This document shows positions 27,904 to 37,858 of a stretch of DNA of 38,525 nt, one piece after another (positions within the stretch are counted from its first letter, which is position 1; each line of letters begins with the position of its first letter). Source of the stretch: Chara braunii (lineage: Eukaryota > Streptophyta > Charophyceae > Charales > Characeae); contig BFEA01000094.1 in NCBI GenBank assembly GCA_003427395.1, positions 1,863,545-1,902,069 of the forward strand, given 5' to 3'. Both the position numbers and the translations under genes were made by a program. The notes beneath the pieces are model-generated. The model saw only the letters and a list, made by a program, of their open reading frames with translations, searched no databases and was not told the DNA's origin.

Positions 27904-28640
27904 CGTTCCTGATTCAACTTTGCCTAGTTGTCATTTCGATTTTTTTTCAGAAATCGAAACCGCTTGTTTTGCACAAAATTCGTTATCACGAAATAGGAAA
28001 TTTCCGAGAATCGCGAGTGATTTTTTTTCTTGGAACTTGGAATATTCCACGGAATTATTTTCACGAATTTTTCTGAATATTCCACAGAATTTTATTTTTT
28101 TTATTTTCCGCGATATAGTTCTTGATAATCGGAATATCAATACGATTTATTTCACAATTTAATTGGAGTTTTCCGTGATTTAAATCGTGATTTTATTTTC
28201 TTGAAAATAGGAATATTCCACAATTTATTTTGAGATTTTATTAGGAATATTCCGCAATTTATTTTCTTGAAAATAGGAATATCCATTATATCCCGCGATT
28301 TATTCCCTGATTTTTATTTTCAGGATTTTTTATTCCTTATTCCGTGAATTTATGAGCATTTATCTTTCTGAAAATCAGAATTATTTTGCAAATTCGTTTC
28401 TTGAATTTCGGAATTATTCCGGGAATTTTTTTATTTTTTATTTTTTTGCACATTCCACTTCTTGAAAATCCGAATTATTCTGCGAATTTATTTTCTCGAA
28501 ATTCTTTTCTGGAATCTTTTCGTTGATTCGTTTTTTTTTTTTTTTGTGCATACTGGAAATTCGAATTTCTTATATCTGAATTTCGACATCTTTTTTTTTT
28601 TTTTTTTTTTTTCGGAATTGGATTCTTTTCAAAAAAAAAA
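27836..28640. repeat. (TGAT)n and diverged GGAATATTCC-rich tandem array
   Basis: A (TTGA)n tract (27836-27900) leads into AT-rich DNA in which TTTCTTGAAAATAGGAATAT, CCGCAATTTATTT-like units recur some ten times at 40-60 bp spacing with heavy divergence. It lies between the 5' LTR and gag. Homopolymer T runs follow at 28530-28610. It is non-coding. Confidence 0.65.
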
Positions 28641-30173
28641 CTCTCTCCTTGCGTTAAGTTCCGGAACCTCATTCCCCTGTTTACTGCGCATACTGCAAAG
28701 AATATGAGTCATAATGAGTGTGAATGATATACAGAAAACCAAGTTGCGAAATCACACAGATGTCCAGGTAGTGGTGTCCAAGCAGAGAGTACAAAATGCA
28801 CCGAGAAACCATCCATATAGAGCAATACAATGAAGTAATGAGCCAATGTTCAAGCCCGTAGGCCACACCAACACAGTATCCAAAGTCGCTCCTCTCTGTC
28901 TGGCGCCCAGCAGCCAGCCTACTCTACCCGACTATCCTATCTACAGCTGGTTCACGCAACAGGCTCACTTCAACACTCGAAGACCAATGTACATGACTGT
29001 CAACACCATAGCCAGCCTCTCTTCATGCACCAGGTATGTATCTCGTCACCCTCAATCAGACCTTGATAACCCCACACTCACCTCCTTCCCTGAAGACCAC
29101 CCGATCACCCACATAACCCCTGGCGCCCAGCAGCCCGGCTATGGCTGCCTGCGCCCCGCTGCCCTGCAGCGCCCAACTTCACCACTATCCACCCCGTCAG
29201 CGCCCTTGGCAGCAGTGCAGCAGCACTTCCGCATTGCCTGCACTGGCCAGAATGCCTGGCCTGGGCTGCCTCACTTCTTTTATGGAAGTGGAAGCCTCCT
29301 GGATGCTGCGTGTGGCCTGACTGGAAGCTTCTAGTAGCTTCAGGTTGGGCCTCAGACCCTGCGCCCAGGCCCGAGACTACAGTTGAGGGCCTGGGCCCCA
29401 TTGACAGTTGGGCACAGCCTGAGTCTCCGAACTTGGGCTGTTTGCTGCATCTGTGCACGGCTCCCGGGTAGGTGCGTCGACAGTACTGCTTTTGCGTAGG
29501 CCCGATGGCCTGCTTCTCAATGTATCGCCCCTGCTTTGTGTGTATGTGCCCAGGCGCAACTGTCAAGGGCTGGGCCAACTGTACGACGCAGCTTAGTCAG
29601 GCTCGCCCGTCCATTCAACCAACTGGCGTGCTGCAAGAGCCTGAATACCCACGTATGAAAGTGTCGAATTTTCGCTTTTGACGAATATTCAGGCCCGCCT
29701 TCACTTATTAGGGCGGGCACTCGGCTTTCTGGGGGCCTTAGCCCAGAACATGTGATGTCTGATAGGGCCCCTTGAGGGCTCGTTCCTCACAATACTCTCA
29801 TCTGGAATTTAAGCCGGATTATTATTTTTTTAATTCGGAATTAACTGGACTTGCAATTTTTTTTACTTTTGCAGTTCCACATTATTCTTTATTTGGTTTG
29901 CAGTCTGAAATTCGAAATTTTATTTTATTCTTTCGGATTTCTGTTGCTGGGGATTGGGAGCCTGCCGAACTTGCAATTCCGAATTATTTATTTTCGAAAT
30001 TATTATTATTCAAAAGTTTGATTTTTTTTTCAATTTGATTAGAGGCTCCTTATCTGGGTGATCAGTGTTCCACCCACCCCACCCCTTATGTCACACTTCT
30101 CTACTTCTCTTCCTCCCGCTTGTCCTCGCCTGCGGCATTGGTAAGTCGCCACATCAGCAGGTCACGTCAGTGC
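28641..30173. other. Leader of gypsy copy 2 with unassigned inserts
   Basis: There are no convincing genes. TGGCGCCCAGCAGC occurs twice (28899, 29121). An inverted pair GCCTGAATA/TATTCAGGC (29640-29696) and a stem GCCCGCC/GGCGGGC (29694-29720) are visible. AT-rich sequence resembling the 27930-28500 array recurs at 29805-30030. Minus-strand frames at 29105-29578 have no recognised domain. Confidence 0.45.
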
Positions 30174-30174
30174 A

Positions 30175-31728
30175 TGGTGCTCACCCGCTCAAAGACGAGC
30201 GGCATGGAGCAGCAGACTGGAGAGACTCCCGAGGCCTATGAGGCCCGCATGCTGACCATGGTGGAGGAGTTCAAGCAACGGGCAGCGGCGGCAACAGCCG
30301 CACGAAAGAAGTGGGACGAGGAGGCAGAGAATTTGAGAGAAACAGCGTCGCCTCGCTGAACAGCAGCGACAGGAGGACGCCGCCGCAGCAAGGAAGGCCG
30401 TCGACTACGCCGAGAGGCCCGAGACAAACTCTTCGAATCCGAGGGGGACCTTGAGGTGCTTGTCGGCAAATGGTCAGTGACTGCCGAAGAGGAGGACGCC
30501 CCCGCTGCTGTGTGCGGCCTTGCAACGGCATTTGAACATGTGGCCGACTTGGTCGCCACCTGCACAGCACAGCAGGAGGACATCCTCAACGTGGACACCC
30601 TGGTCAGGAAGCAAGCTTGACTTATCGTCGACCTGCTTGACAGGGTACGCCGGCTGGAACAGCAGCCTGAAGCAGCCCATCGCCGGACCCTCCAACTTGG
30701 CGGATCGCATCCATGTCTTGGAAGTTGACGTCGGGACACTAAGGACGGCGCTCTAGCGACAAATCAGCGGATTGACCAGCAGATTTGTGGCGCCGCAGCC
30801 AGTCCGACCGCGACTACTCGCGAGAGCATCCCGAAGTTCGACGGCATACCGATCTTCTGCGATGCAGCGGAGACGGACCTGATCCCATGAAGGCACCAGT
30901 TTGAGTTGAAGCTGGACATCCACAAAATTAGCGACGCGAACCGGCACGCATACTTATACTCCCGATCGGGGGGCCCGTGTCAGGCATGGCTGGACAATAT
31001 GTTGTCCACGCACACCGTCGCAGTCTCCGAGCTGCATACGCAGATCAGTTGGCCTGACCTCAAGGCAGCATGGCATAAGCGGTTCCAAGTGGAGCCGCCC
31101 GAGCTTCAGGCAGCCGAGAAACTTCAACGGTTCTATTAGAATGACCTGCCAAGCACGGACTGGATAACCGAGTACCAATGCCTGGAGTCCACGCCCAACT
31201 TACCGTCGACCTTTGTAGGCATCAAACATTTCTTCATCAGGAGGAGATGTCCAGCGTTGCAGAACGCCTTGACGCAAGTTGCGGAGACGCTCACCACAAG
31301 TGAGCAGCTTTTTGATAAAGCCTCGCAGATCATTGTGACGAACATCGAAGCCAAAAAATAGGGTCGTTTGTCCGCTGCGAGCCAGGGCAGAGATCAGCAT
31401 CGGCCGAAAGTGGTCGTGGTCGCGGCAACTACGCCGACTGACCCTCTAAATGAGGCTGCCTCTTCTGATGAAGGAGACAGATTGGCAGCCGCCCGGGATG
31501 GTGGCCGCCCCGCTGAAGGGCGAGGGCGCGGCAGACTGAAGACAAACACCATTTAATCTCCTGGGACCGGGCCAGCAGCTCAAGAGCCTTGGACACATTA
31601 CGGTGTCTCGGAAGGCGTTTACCGCATCCGTACTAAGTACCGATACTGTTTGTGGTGCAACATTGCAGTGCACGACACCGCGCAATGCCCCACGCAAGTC
31701 AAAGGCAAATTGCCTTCAGGAAAGTGAG
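30175..31728 (+). pseudogene. Ty3/gypsy copy 2: gag with CCHC zinc knuckle
   Basis: Gag forms the particle and binds RNA. The frame opens at ATG 30175 (MVLTRSKTSGMEQQTGETPE) and reads an Ala/Glu-rich coiled-coil-like N-terminus, then is broken by shifts and stops. A capsid-type segment is readable at 30906-31350 (HAYLYSRSGGPCQAWLDNML, ISWPDLKAAWHKRFQVEP, then a TAG, then LPSTFVGIKHFFIRR). A Gly/Arg-rich linker follows, and a perfect CX2CX4HX4C knuckle lies at 31647-31688 (CLWCNIAVHDTAQC). At least four interruptions are present, so it is not functional. Confidence 0.75.
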
Positions 31729-31970
31729 CACTGCCGAGAGTGATGCGGCTGCACTCTCGACGCCTACGAAACCGGTTGCTTCGCGAGCGACCTCTCTTCA
31801 TTCCGAAGCACATGAGGAAGTCGACCGTCCTCTCTAATATTCTTATGAGGACTATGCTGCCCGGCTCATTCCTTCGCTGGGTTCTCAAGATCAAGGACAA
31901 GATGTGTGTGCGGTTTCTTCTCCGTACGGAAGGAGCGTCAGTGTATCGTCTTCAAGTGGTTCTCCAAGGG
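31729..31970 (+). other. Deletion junction where protease and RT core are missing
   Basis: About 240 bp of Ser-rich frames link the gag zinc knuckle directly to the RT connection domain. In intact Ty3/gypsy elements about 1.3 kb encoding protease and the RT fingers and palm, including YxDD, would stand here. None of these motifs is found in any frame. Confidence 0.7.
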
Positions 31971-32785
31971 AGTACTTGGGCCACTTTGTCACACCGGAGG
32001 GCATCAGTCCGTTGTTGAGCAAGATCCAAGTCATCCAAGAGTGGCCGAAGCCGAAGAACGTCACAAATGTTCGTTCCTTCCTTGGCTTAGCCAACTACTA
32101 TCAACGCTTCATCAAGCGATATTCGAAGATCGCGACTCGTTTATCCAAGCTTCAATGCAAGGACTGACCATTCTACTTCGACGACAATGTGCAGGCTTCC
32201 TTTTTGGCGCTCAAAGCCGCATTGCTATCCGCGGAGGTGTTGCGCATCTGCGATCCGCTTTTGCCGACACGCGTCACTACCGATGAGTCCCGCTATGGCA
32301 TTGGTGCCATCCTCGAGCAACATGATGGCGTTGACTGGCACCCGATCGAGTACTTTAGCAAGAAAGTGTTTGTCGTCCACTCGATTGACGACGCACGGAA
32401 GAAGGGATTATTGGCCTTCGTACACGCGCTCAAGCGTTGGCGGCATTTTCTTCTCGGTCAACGGCAGTTCCGATGGGTAACGGATAACAATTCGTTGGTC
32501 TTCTACAAGACCCAAAACACGGTCAATAGTACATTTGCCCGTTGGATGGCCTTCATCGACCAGTTTGACTTTTTTCACGACCACATTCCGAGCAAGTCAA
32601 ACCGTTTTGCGGATGCTCTTTCACGGCATCCGGACCAGTGTACCGCAGTCTACTCGACTTTTGTGATTGACGACGACTTGCGGGACAGCTTCATCCACGG
32701 CTACCAAGCCGACCCCGAGTTTTGCGACAAGTACTCAAATTGTTGCTCTCCCAATCCGGCGCCATCGCACTATCGGATCTAAAAG
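31971..32785 (+). pseudogene. Ty3/gypsy copy 2: RT connection and RNase H
   Basis: It starts at EYLGHFVTPEGISPLLSK, continues through FLGLANYYQRFIKRYSKIA, crosses a TGA at about 32165, then reads RNase H: RVTTDESRYGIGAILEQHDG (first catalytic Asp present), ARKKGLLAFVHALKRWRHFL (the family's Glu in KELLA appears changed to Gly), WVTDNNSLVFYK and RFADALSRHP. It was part of the polyprotein. With no RT palm and an altered active site it cannot support reverse transcription by itself. Confidence 0.82.
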
Positions 32786-34026
32786 GGATATTTGCTCGTC
32801 CACTCGCGGGGCAAGGATCTTCTTTGTGTGCCGCGAGATTCACACTTGAGCACGCGACTTCTTGGCGAGTTCCACGATGCTCCTGCCACCGGACATGTTG
32901 GACACAAATAGTTAACGATTGGCCGATTCCGCGAGCGCTTTTGGCGGCCCGGTCTACTCGACGACGTCACACGCTATTGCGAGTCACGCGAGGTTTGTCG
33001 ATGTTGCAAATCCCACATTCATCGTTTTTTAGGCGAGTTGCGACCATTACCGATCCTTTTGCACTGAAGGGAAGCGATTGCCATGGTTATTACCAGGTCG
33101 TTCCCCAAGCACAAGACTGGTGTGGATGGGATTCCCACGGTGGTCGACCGATTCACCAAGTTTGCCATGTTTTTGCCTTGCCACTATCATGCCAAGGCCC
33201 CGGAGTTGACCGAGGTTCTGCACGCCGGTCGGATTCGAACCAAGGGTTATCCAAGGAAATCGTTTGCGACCGCGACACTCGGTTCATGTCCGATTTTTGG
33301 TTGGTGCTCATCAAATGATGGGGCTCATCTCTCAAGCCGAGTTCGGCTCGCCACCCCCAAACCGATGGCCAAACGGAGAGGGTGCATCAGACCGCACAGG
33401 TCCTACTTCACACTCTCATCCGTCCCGACCAAAAGGATTGGGTTGAGCGTCTGTCGGATGTCGAGTTGGCATACAACTCGTCTATCCATCCGGCTATCGG
33501 GATATCGCCCTTTGAGTTCGAGCATGGCTCGTCGGTCGCTTCTCCGTTGGACACGATTATCCCACGGGCTGCCGAGCGCGACGACCATCTTCTCTTCATT
33601 CGTCTGATTCAAGAGCTTCTTGTCAAGGCACGCGACCAGATGTCGAAGACGCAGCAACGTATGCGCCAACAGGCCAACCGCCAGCGTCTTCCTTGTCTGT
33701 TCCGTGCCGGCGATCTCGTATGGGTCTCCGCCGCGGAATTCAGCGTCAAGCAAGATATCTCTCGCAAGCTCCTTCCGAAATCGATGGGGCCTTGGCCCAT
33801 TGTGGCACCCGTTGGGGATGCACCCAAAGGACCTTCATTTGTCATTCAGGTGCCCGCCCACTTGCCCCGCTATCAAATCTTCCATTGTTCGAGGTTAGCG
33901 CTGTTCACTCCAGCGGAACATGACGACTTTTTGGGGCGACGATCGCAAGACCCACCCTCTATGGACGGTTTCCAAGAGGTTGGCGACATCATCTCCCAGC
34001 GACGCTACGACAATAGGCCAACATAG
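32786..34026 (+). pseudogene. Ty3/gypsy copy 2: integrase
   Basis: The zinc-binding region (LLGEFHDAPATGHVGH, then CESREVCRCC) is split by stops. The DDE core is scattered over frames: TVVDRFTKFAMFLP, VCDRDTRFMSDFW and HPQTDGQTERVHQ carry the three acidic positions. The frame 33382-34026 is open for 214 codons: IRPDQKDWVERLSDVELAYN, GISPFEFEHGSS, FRAGDLVWVSAAEFSVKQD and GPWPIVAPVG, that is the end of the core plus the C-terminal SH3-like region. It is clearly a different lineage from gypsy copy 1 by sequence. Confidence 0.8.
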
Positions 34027-34056
34027 TACTTGGTACATTTCTCTTACTCTAGCCAT

Positions 34057-34071
34057 AAGGCTGACCGTTGG
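34057..34071 (+). repeat. Target-site duplication, left copy
   Basis: AAGGCTGACCGTTGG, repeated exactly at 36604-36618 after the poly(A) tail. A length of 15 bp is typical of LINE-type target-primed insertion. The first two A may belong to the tail on the right side. Confidence 0.9.
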
Positions 34072-35148
34072 CGCTGAGCGGCGGGCGGGCAGCGAGGCGA
34101 TGGCGGCGTGCGGGCAGCGCTATGCTGAACGCTGGTGGGGGCGGTGCGGGCTGGTTGAGGGCGGCGGGGCGCTGGCACCTCATGGCTGCGGGGTGCTGCC
34201 TTTCTGCGAGCAGCGAGGCGCTGGCTGCTAGTGGGAAGCGAAGCGCTGGCAGCATGTGAGGGGCGGGGCGCTGGCCACTTACAGCTGGTGAGGCGCTGGC
34301 TCAGCCAGTGAATAGCCAGCGAATAGTAATAGTGTCTGACACGTGGCATAACGTAAGTTGTCGACGCAAGGGAGGCGCTGGTGCGCGGGCTTTGTGGTGA
34401 GGTGGATTGGAGAGATGACAACGCTTTACATACGCGCGGAATCCGGAGGCGCTTGGCCAGTGCCACGTCACAGGCTGACGTGACATCTGGCCTGAGGCAC
34501 AAAGAAGAAAGGAGAACACTGGCGGTGGCTGCTATTTTAACATTTTCCCGGTGTCTTCTACATTAAGTACTCCATAGCTGATGCCCTTAAGAGGCTGGAG
34601 AGCTCTTGCGAGTGGGCGAATGTTGACGTTGATGGACGAAAGTGGAGTCAGCCCCAAGGAGACCGAAGTGTGGAGATCGTTTGCCCTATTTAAAGCTTCA
34701 ACACAGAGCGGGATGATATTGTCAAGCTGGAGGATCATCATCAAATTTATCTGTGTTTTTTGTTCTTGTTTGTATTTCGTGCAGGTTTTTCATCAAGAGC
34801 ACCAAGAGTTTCAAGATCGCCAGTTGTCGAGCACCATTATGTCATCTTCATGTGAACATCACCAGTTTTCATCATCATTAGCAGCAATATAGCTGCCACA
34901 TTCATCTTCTGCGGCACATATTCACGTTCATCTTCTACGAGACTTATTCATTAATCTATTACTCAATGCTACGTTATCAACATTATTGACTTTGTCCATA
35001 TAAACCCCAATATTAATTATTCAGCGCAGGGCGCCATCTTCCACAGAGCAAACTTGTGTCTGCTCTAAATCCAATTTATCATTTAGTATTCTTCATCACT
35101 ATCATCTAACCAGTTGATTTCTCCTCACAGGCTTTAGAGTCAGATCTG

Positions 35149-35495
35149 GCGAGAAGGTAGGTGGATTAAAGGTGGGGCGAGCTCTACTCTACAAAGGAAG
35201 CGCAAGGAGGGAGGTGCCAACCTTCGAGGGAGTACAGGCAGACAAGGGGGAGTGTTCTAGTTTGGGGCTGGGGAAGATCCCAGTGGTGGCAGATTAGGGC
35301 ACAGCTAGCTTGAGATAATCAGTGGGGGGAACTGATTGCTCAAGGGAGTAAAGGAAGAGGAGATGGCTTTTTCTAGCTGGGGCGGAGGGAATTTAACTGG
35401 TTGCAGATCGATTCCGCCCAGTGGGGGCAGCACAGAGAGAGGAGGAGAGGAAGAGGGGGAAAGAGGCAGGGGAGGAGAGGGGAAGTTGAATCTAC
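35149..35495 (+). repeat. Module B (A-type)
   Basis: A homologue of module A. It starts GAGAAG|GTAGGTGG, shares GAGCTCTACTCTAC, GCAAGGAGGGAGGTG, TAGTTTGGGGCTG and CAGTGGGGGCAGCAC, and ends CATCAAG before GGTCATCATC. It carries an extra internal stretch (35315-35400) compared with module A. Confidence 0.65.
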
Positions 35496-35598
35496 ATCAA
35501 GGGTCATCATCATCAATATCATCATTGAAAGCAGCAGCATCTATATCGTTAGGTTTTTCAAAAAATTCCTCTGATTGCATATTAGAATATGAGAGAAG

Positions 35599-35920
35599 GT
35601 AAGTGGGAAAGGTGAGGAAAACTGAAACTCTATGAGGGCATTGCAAGGTGGGAAGTGATGCTCTGTTAGGAGTGGAAATAGATGGGGGATTGTGCTAATC
35701 TGGGGCTGATAATCCAGCGGGGGCAGATTATGGCAACAGCTTGATTGGGTCATACTTTGGGGGGAATGGTAGGACCTAATGGTGAGTACGGCTGTAAGTG
35801 GGACTGTCCCAGGTTGGGGCTGAAAAAAGACTACTCATCAGGGAGGTTCATTTTAGCGGAGGCAACAAGGGGCGAGAAGGAACAGTGGAGGGAAGAGGAA
35901 TAGAATCCATATCTACTGAC
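35599..35920 (+). repeat. Module C (A-type)
   Basis: A homologue of modules A and B in tandem with B. It starts GAGAAG|GTAAGTGGG and shares GCAAGGTGGGAAGTGATG, TAATCTGGGGCTGATAATCC, AGCGGGGGCAGATTATGG, CATACTTTGGGGGGAA, GTGGGACTGTCCCAGG and GCGGAGGCAAC. Confidence 0.65.
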
Positions 35921-36063
35921 GTCAATCATTATCATCGCCACCCTCCTCAGATACGTCATCTGTTAGGGACTCAACTAAATCAAATCCTTTATTTTTAGGT
36001 ATTATTATCAATTTTGCTGATTGTCTGATTGAGTTGTGAATGTGTGCTTGCCTAGGTCGAGTT

Positions 36064-36260
36064 GATGCCAGAACGACGCTGACCGGTGCTGGGGCATCGC
36101 CCTGTAACCTGAACTACTAGGAGCTTGAGGTCTTGTAGAGAGATCTGGGGATTGCTGAGGGAGGAAGGCAGTCCACTAATTTGACCGACGGTAACAATCC
36201 TGCCGACGATGGTCGGAGCTGGGGCAGGTAGCGCTGCCCTGTAACTTAGCTAAATAGAGG
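36064..36260 (+). repeat. Module D, copy 3 (with internal duplication)
   Basis: GATGCCAGAACGACGCTGAC (36064), CGCCCTGTAACCTG, and TTGTAGAGAGATCTGGGG are shared with 13194 and 16107. A second GGAGCTGGGGCAGGTAGCGC, TGCCCTGTAAC stretch at 36215-36245 shows the unit is partly duplicated here. Confidence 0.7.
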
Positions 36261-36496
36261 GTGTGAGACTGGGTAAAGGTGGGATTGATACACAGCACAA
36301 CATCAGATGACAATTGCTGGAATTGGTAGAAATACCTGAAATTAGGATAGGGTTCCATGTTGTAGTTCTGAGTAGAGAACATTCTGATTAGCCTTCCTGA
36401 TCATTTTTCCGTATTGGCTAGTACTTAGAGTGTGACTGCTCAGATCATGATTCTGATTAGCAGAAAATCATCAGTTTTAGCATCGTCATCATATCT

Positions 36497-36603
36497 TGGT
36501 TACTCCGGGTAGACTGTGAGGACCCCGGCCTCAATGTTCTCAAATATCAATACAAGCCTTGGGCACTGGGCCTTATTAGGAGAAAAAAAAAAAAAAAAAA
36601 AAA
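36497..36603 (+). repeat. Shared 3' tail, copy 3, with poly(A)
   Basis: TTACTCCGGGTAGACTGTGA, then GGACCCCGGCCTC, and CAAGCCTTGGGCACTGGGCC, then TTATTAGGAG and about 23 A. It is the best preserved copy of the tail and directly precedes the right target-site duplication. Confidence 0.85.
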
Positions 36604-36618
36604 AAGGCTGACCGTTGG
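36604..36618 (+). repeat. Target-site duplication, right copy
   Basis: AAGGCTGACCGTTGG, identical to 34057-34071, immediately after the poly(A) tail of the retroposon. Confidence 0.9.
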
Positions 36619-36775
36619 TTGACCCGTGTGGAACTTCAGGCAACAGCGCGTGATGTTCTCACACGTTATGAACGCAAATTACAATGCAAGCCGGTACCTT
36701 CGGCTCCACATCGTACTCGCATCCGGGTTCCACCTTCGGATCGTCAGTTGCGCCCTCGACCCGGCTTGACTTCAT

Positions 36776-36788
36776 AAGGAGGGGAGGG
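36776..36788 (+). other. Polypurine tract of gypsy copy 2
   Basis: AAGGAGGGGAGGG, overlapping the polyprotein stop codon and immediately preceding the TGTTAC start of the 3' LTR. This is the standard plus-strand primer position in LTR retrotransposons. Confidence 0.85.
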
Positions 36789-37819
36789 TGTTACATGTTG
36801 CGCCTGCACACGGGCCCATTTCAGGGGCCCGACGGTTGCTGAGGGGCCCCCAGGCCGCATGCCCATCAGACACACGCCCTGGAGGCCCACAACGGCCCCC
36901 AGGTCTCAGGTTTCGACTGCAGGTAGCATATATTTATTTACTTATTTATTTGCTGTCCTATTTTTGTTTGTGCAGACGACGTTTCGGACTTGCAGGCCCC
37001 AAGGCTCCGCCTTGGGCTGGGTACACAGGAGCGAGGCCGTTTTTAGGCCAGGTGCATTTTTGTGCCTTACTGCATCAGCAGCATGGTCTGGATGCCCGGT
37101 AGGGGCCCAGACCAAGTGGGCCGTTTGAGGCCAGCATCAGGCGCGCCCAGGCAGGCCCAGCGCTACTTATAGCTGGGTAGCGGCTGGGCATACAGACAGT
37201 TCGGGTAGCTCACTTCTTGGGCGCTACGCTGCTGGACCAGCACCGCACCGATAGCGCTCCGCTGCATTAGGATTAGCGGAGTAGGCAGGAGATAGGGCGG
37301 AGGCCATACCTGCAGCGTTCGAGTACGTACCTGGGCGCCATAGCTGGAGTTGGCTCCAGTGACCTGCAGCACAGCGTAGCTGGCGACGTCAGTACTTGGC
37401 AGCAGTTACCCGCAGGTGAGACAGTGAGGAGGACGACATCATCTTCTTCTTCTTCTATCTGTCCTCGCCCTCCACCTCTTCTTCTTCCTTCCTTCCTTCC
37501 TTCTATATATATATATAATATAGATTATGATATCTATCTAATATGTCTCTATTGTAAAATCATTATATTTTTCTAATTTATAGTATGCATTATTCCTCAT
37601 AAACTCATTCAATTTATATAGAATCTTTTATCTATGATACTTGTTAATTTCTTCTTCTTCTTCTTCTTCTTCTTCTTCTTCTTCTTCTTTCACAGAGAGA
37701 GAGAGAGGGAGAGAGACTTCAGGCAGAAGTTTCACGGGCATATGCCCAGGAACTGATTCGACATTTTCTTCTGCGGCAGACATTGATTGGACACTCGGCC
37801 AGGGACTATTTTTTGGACT
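36789..37819 (+). repeat. 3' LTR of Ty3/gypsy copy 2
   Basis: It matches 26956-27822 along its length with scattered substitutions, so the element is not recent. Differences include a roughly 23-bp insert with a CGCTAC/GTAGCG inverted pair near 37160, and an AT-rich insert of about 146 bp (37504-37648) between the (CTTC)n and (CTT)n tracts. After TTTTTTGGACT at 37819 the match ends and a 302-bp tandem repeat begins. Confidence 0.85.
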
Positions 37820-37858
37820 CCCTCGCCTCCATCTTCGTCTCGCCTCCCCCCATCTCTC

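Larger units (their letters stand above)
34072..36603 (+). mobile_element. Modular ATC-repeat retroposon, copy 3 (complete, non-coding)
   Basis: Bounded by a 15-bp target-site duplication and ending in about 23 A, so both ends are defined. Order: a GC-rich head with many GCGCTGGC words (34072-34500), ATC-containing stretch (34730-34890), AT-rich stretch (34890-35130), module B (35149-35495), ATC block, module C (35599-35920), ATC block, D-like module (36060-36400), ATC block, and shared 3' tail (36497-36580). This is the same order as copy 1 at 11.5-16 kb but with no LINE coding sequence, so it must use proteins supplied elsewhere. Open frames inside are short and have no domain. Confidence 0.82.
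34027..36777 (+). pseudogene. Chromodomain-like end of gypsy copy 2, split by a retroposon
   Basis: After a TAG at 34024-34026 the frame reads YLVHFSYSSHKADRW and is interrupted at 34071. It resumes after the insert at 36619 in the same frame with LTRVELQATARDVL and ends at TAA (36775-36777). YLVHFxxYSxxxDxW...EL is the core of a chromodomain, as in chromoviruses. Counting only one copy of the target-site duplication keeps the frame exactly, which shows the insert entered an existing coding sequence. Confidence 0.75.

Noticed and set aside
28897-28912. TGGCGCCCAGCAGC as a primer-binding site for gypsy copy 2
   Set aside because: The first nine bases match a lysine-tRNA-type site, but the motif occurs twice (28899 and 29121), is far from any definable LTR end and is not preceded by CA.
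29105-29578. Minus-strand 157-codon frame as a gene
   Set aside because: It has no family signature and lies in the leader of the gypsy element; the opposite strand and other frames are equally open because of GC bias.
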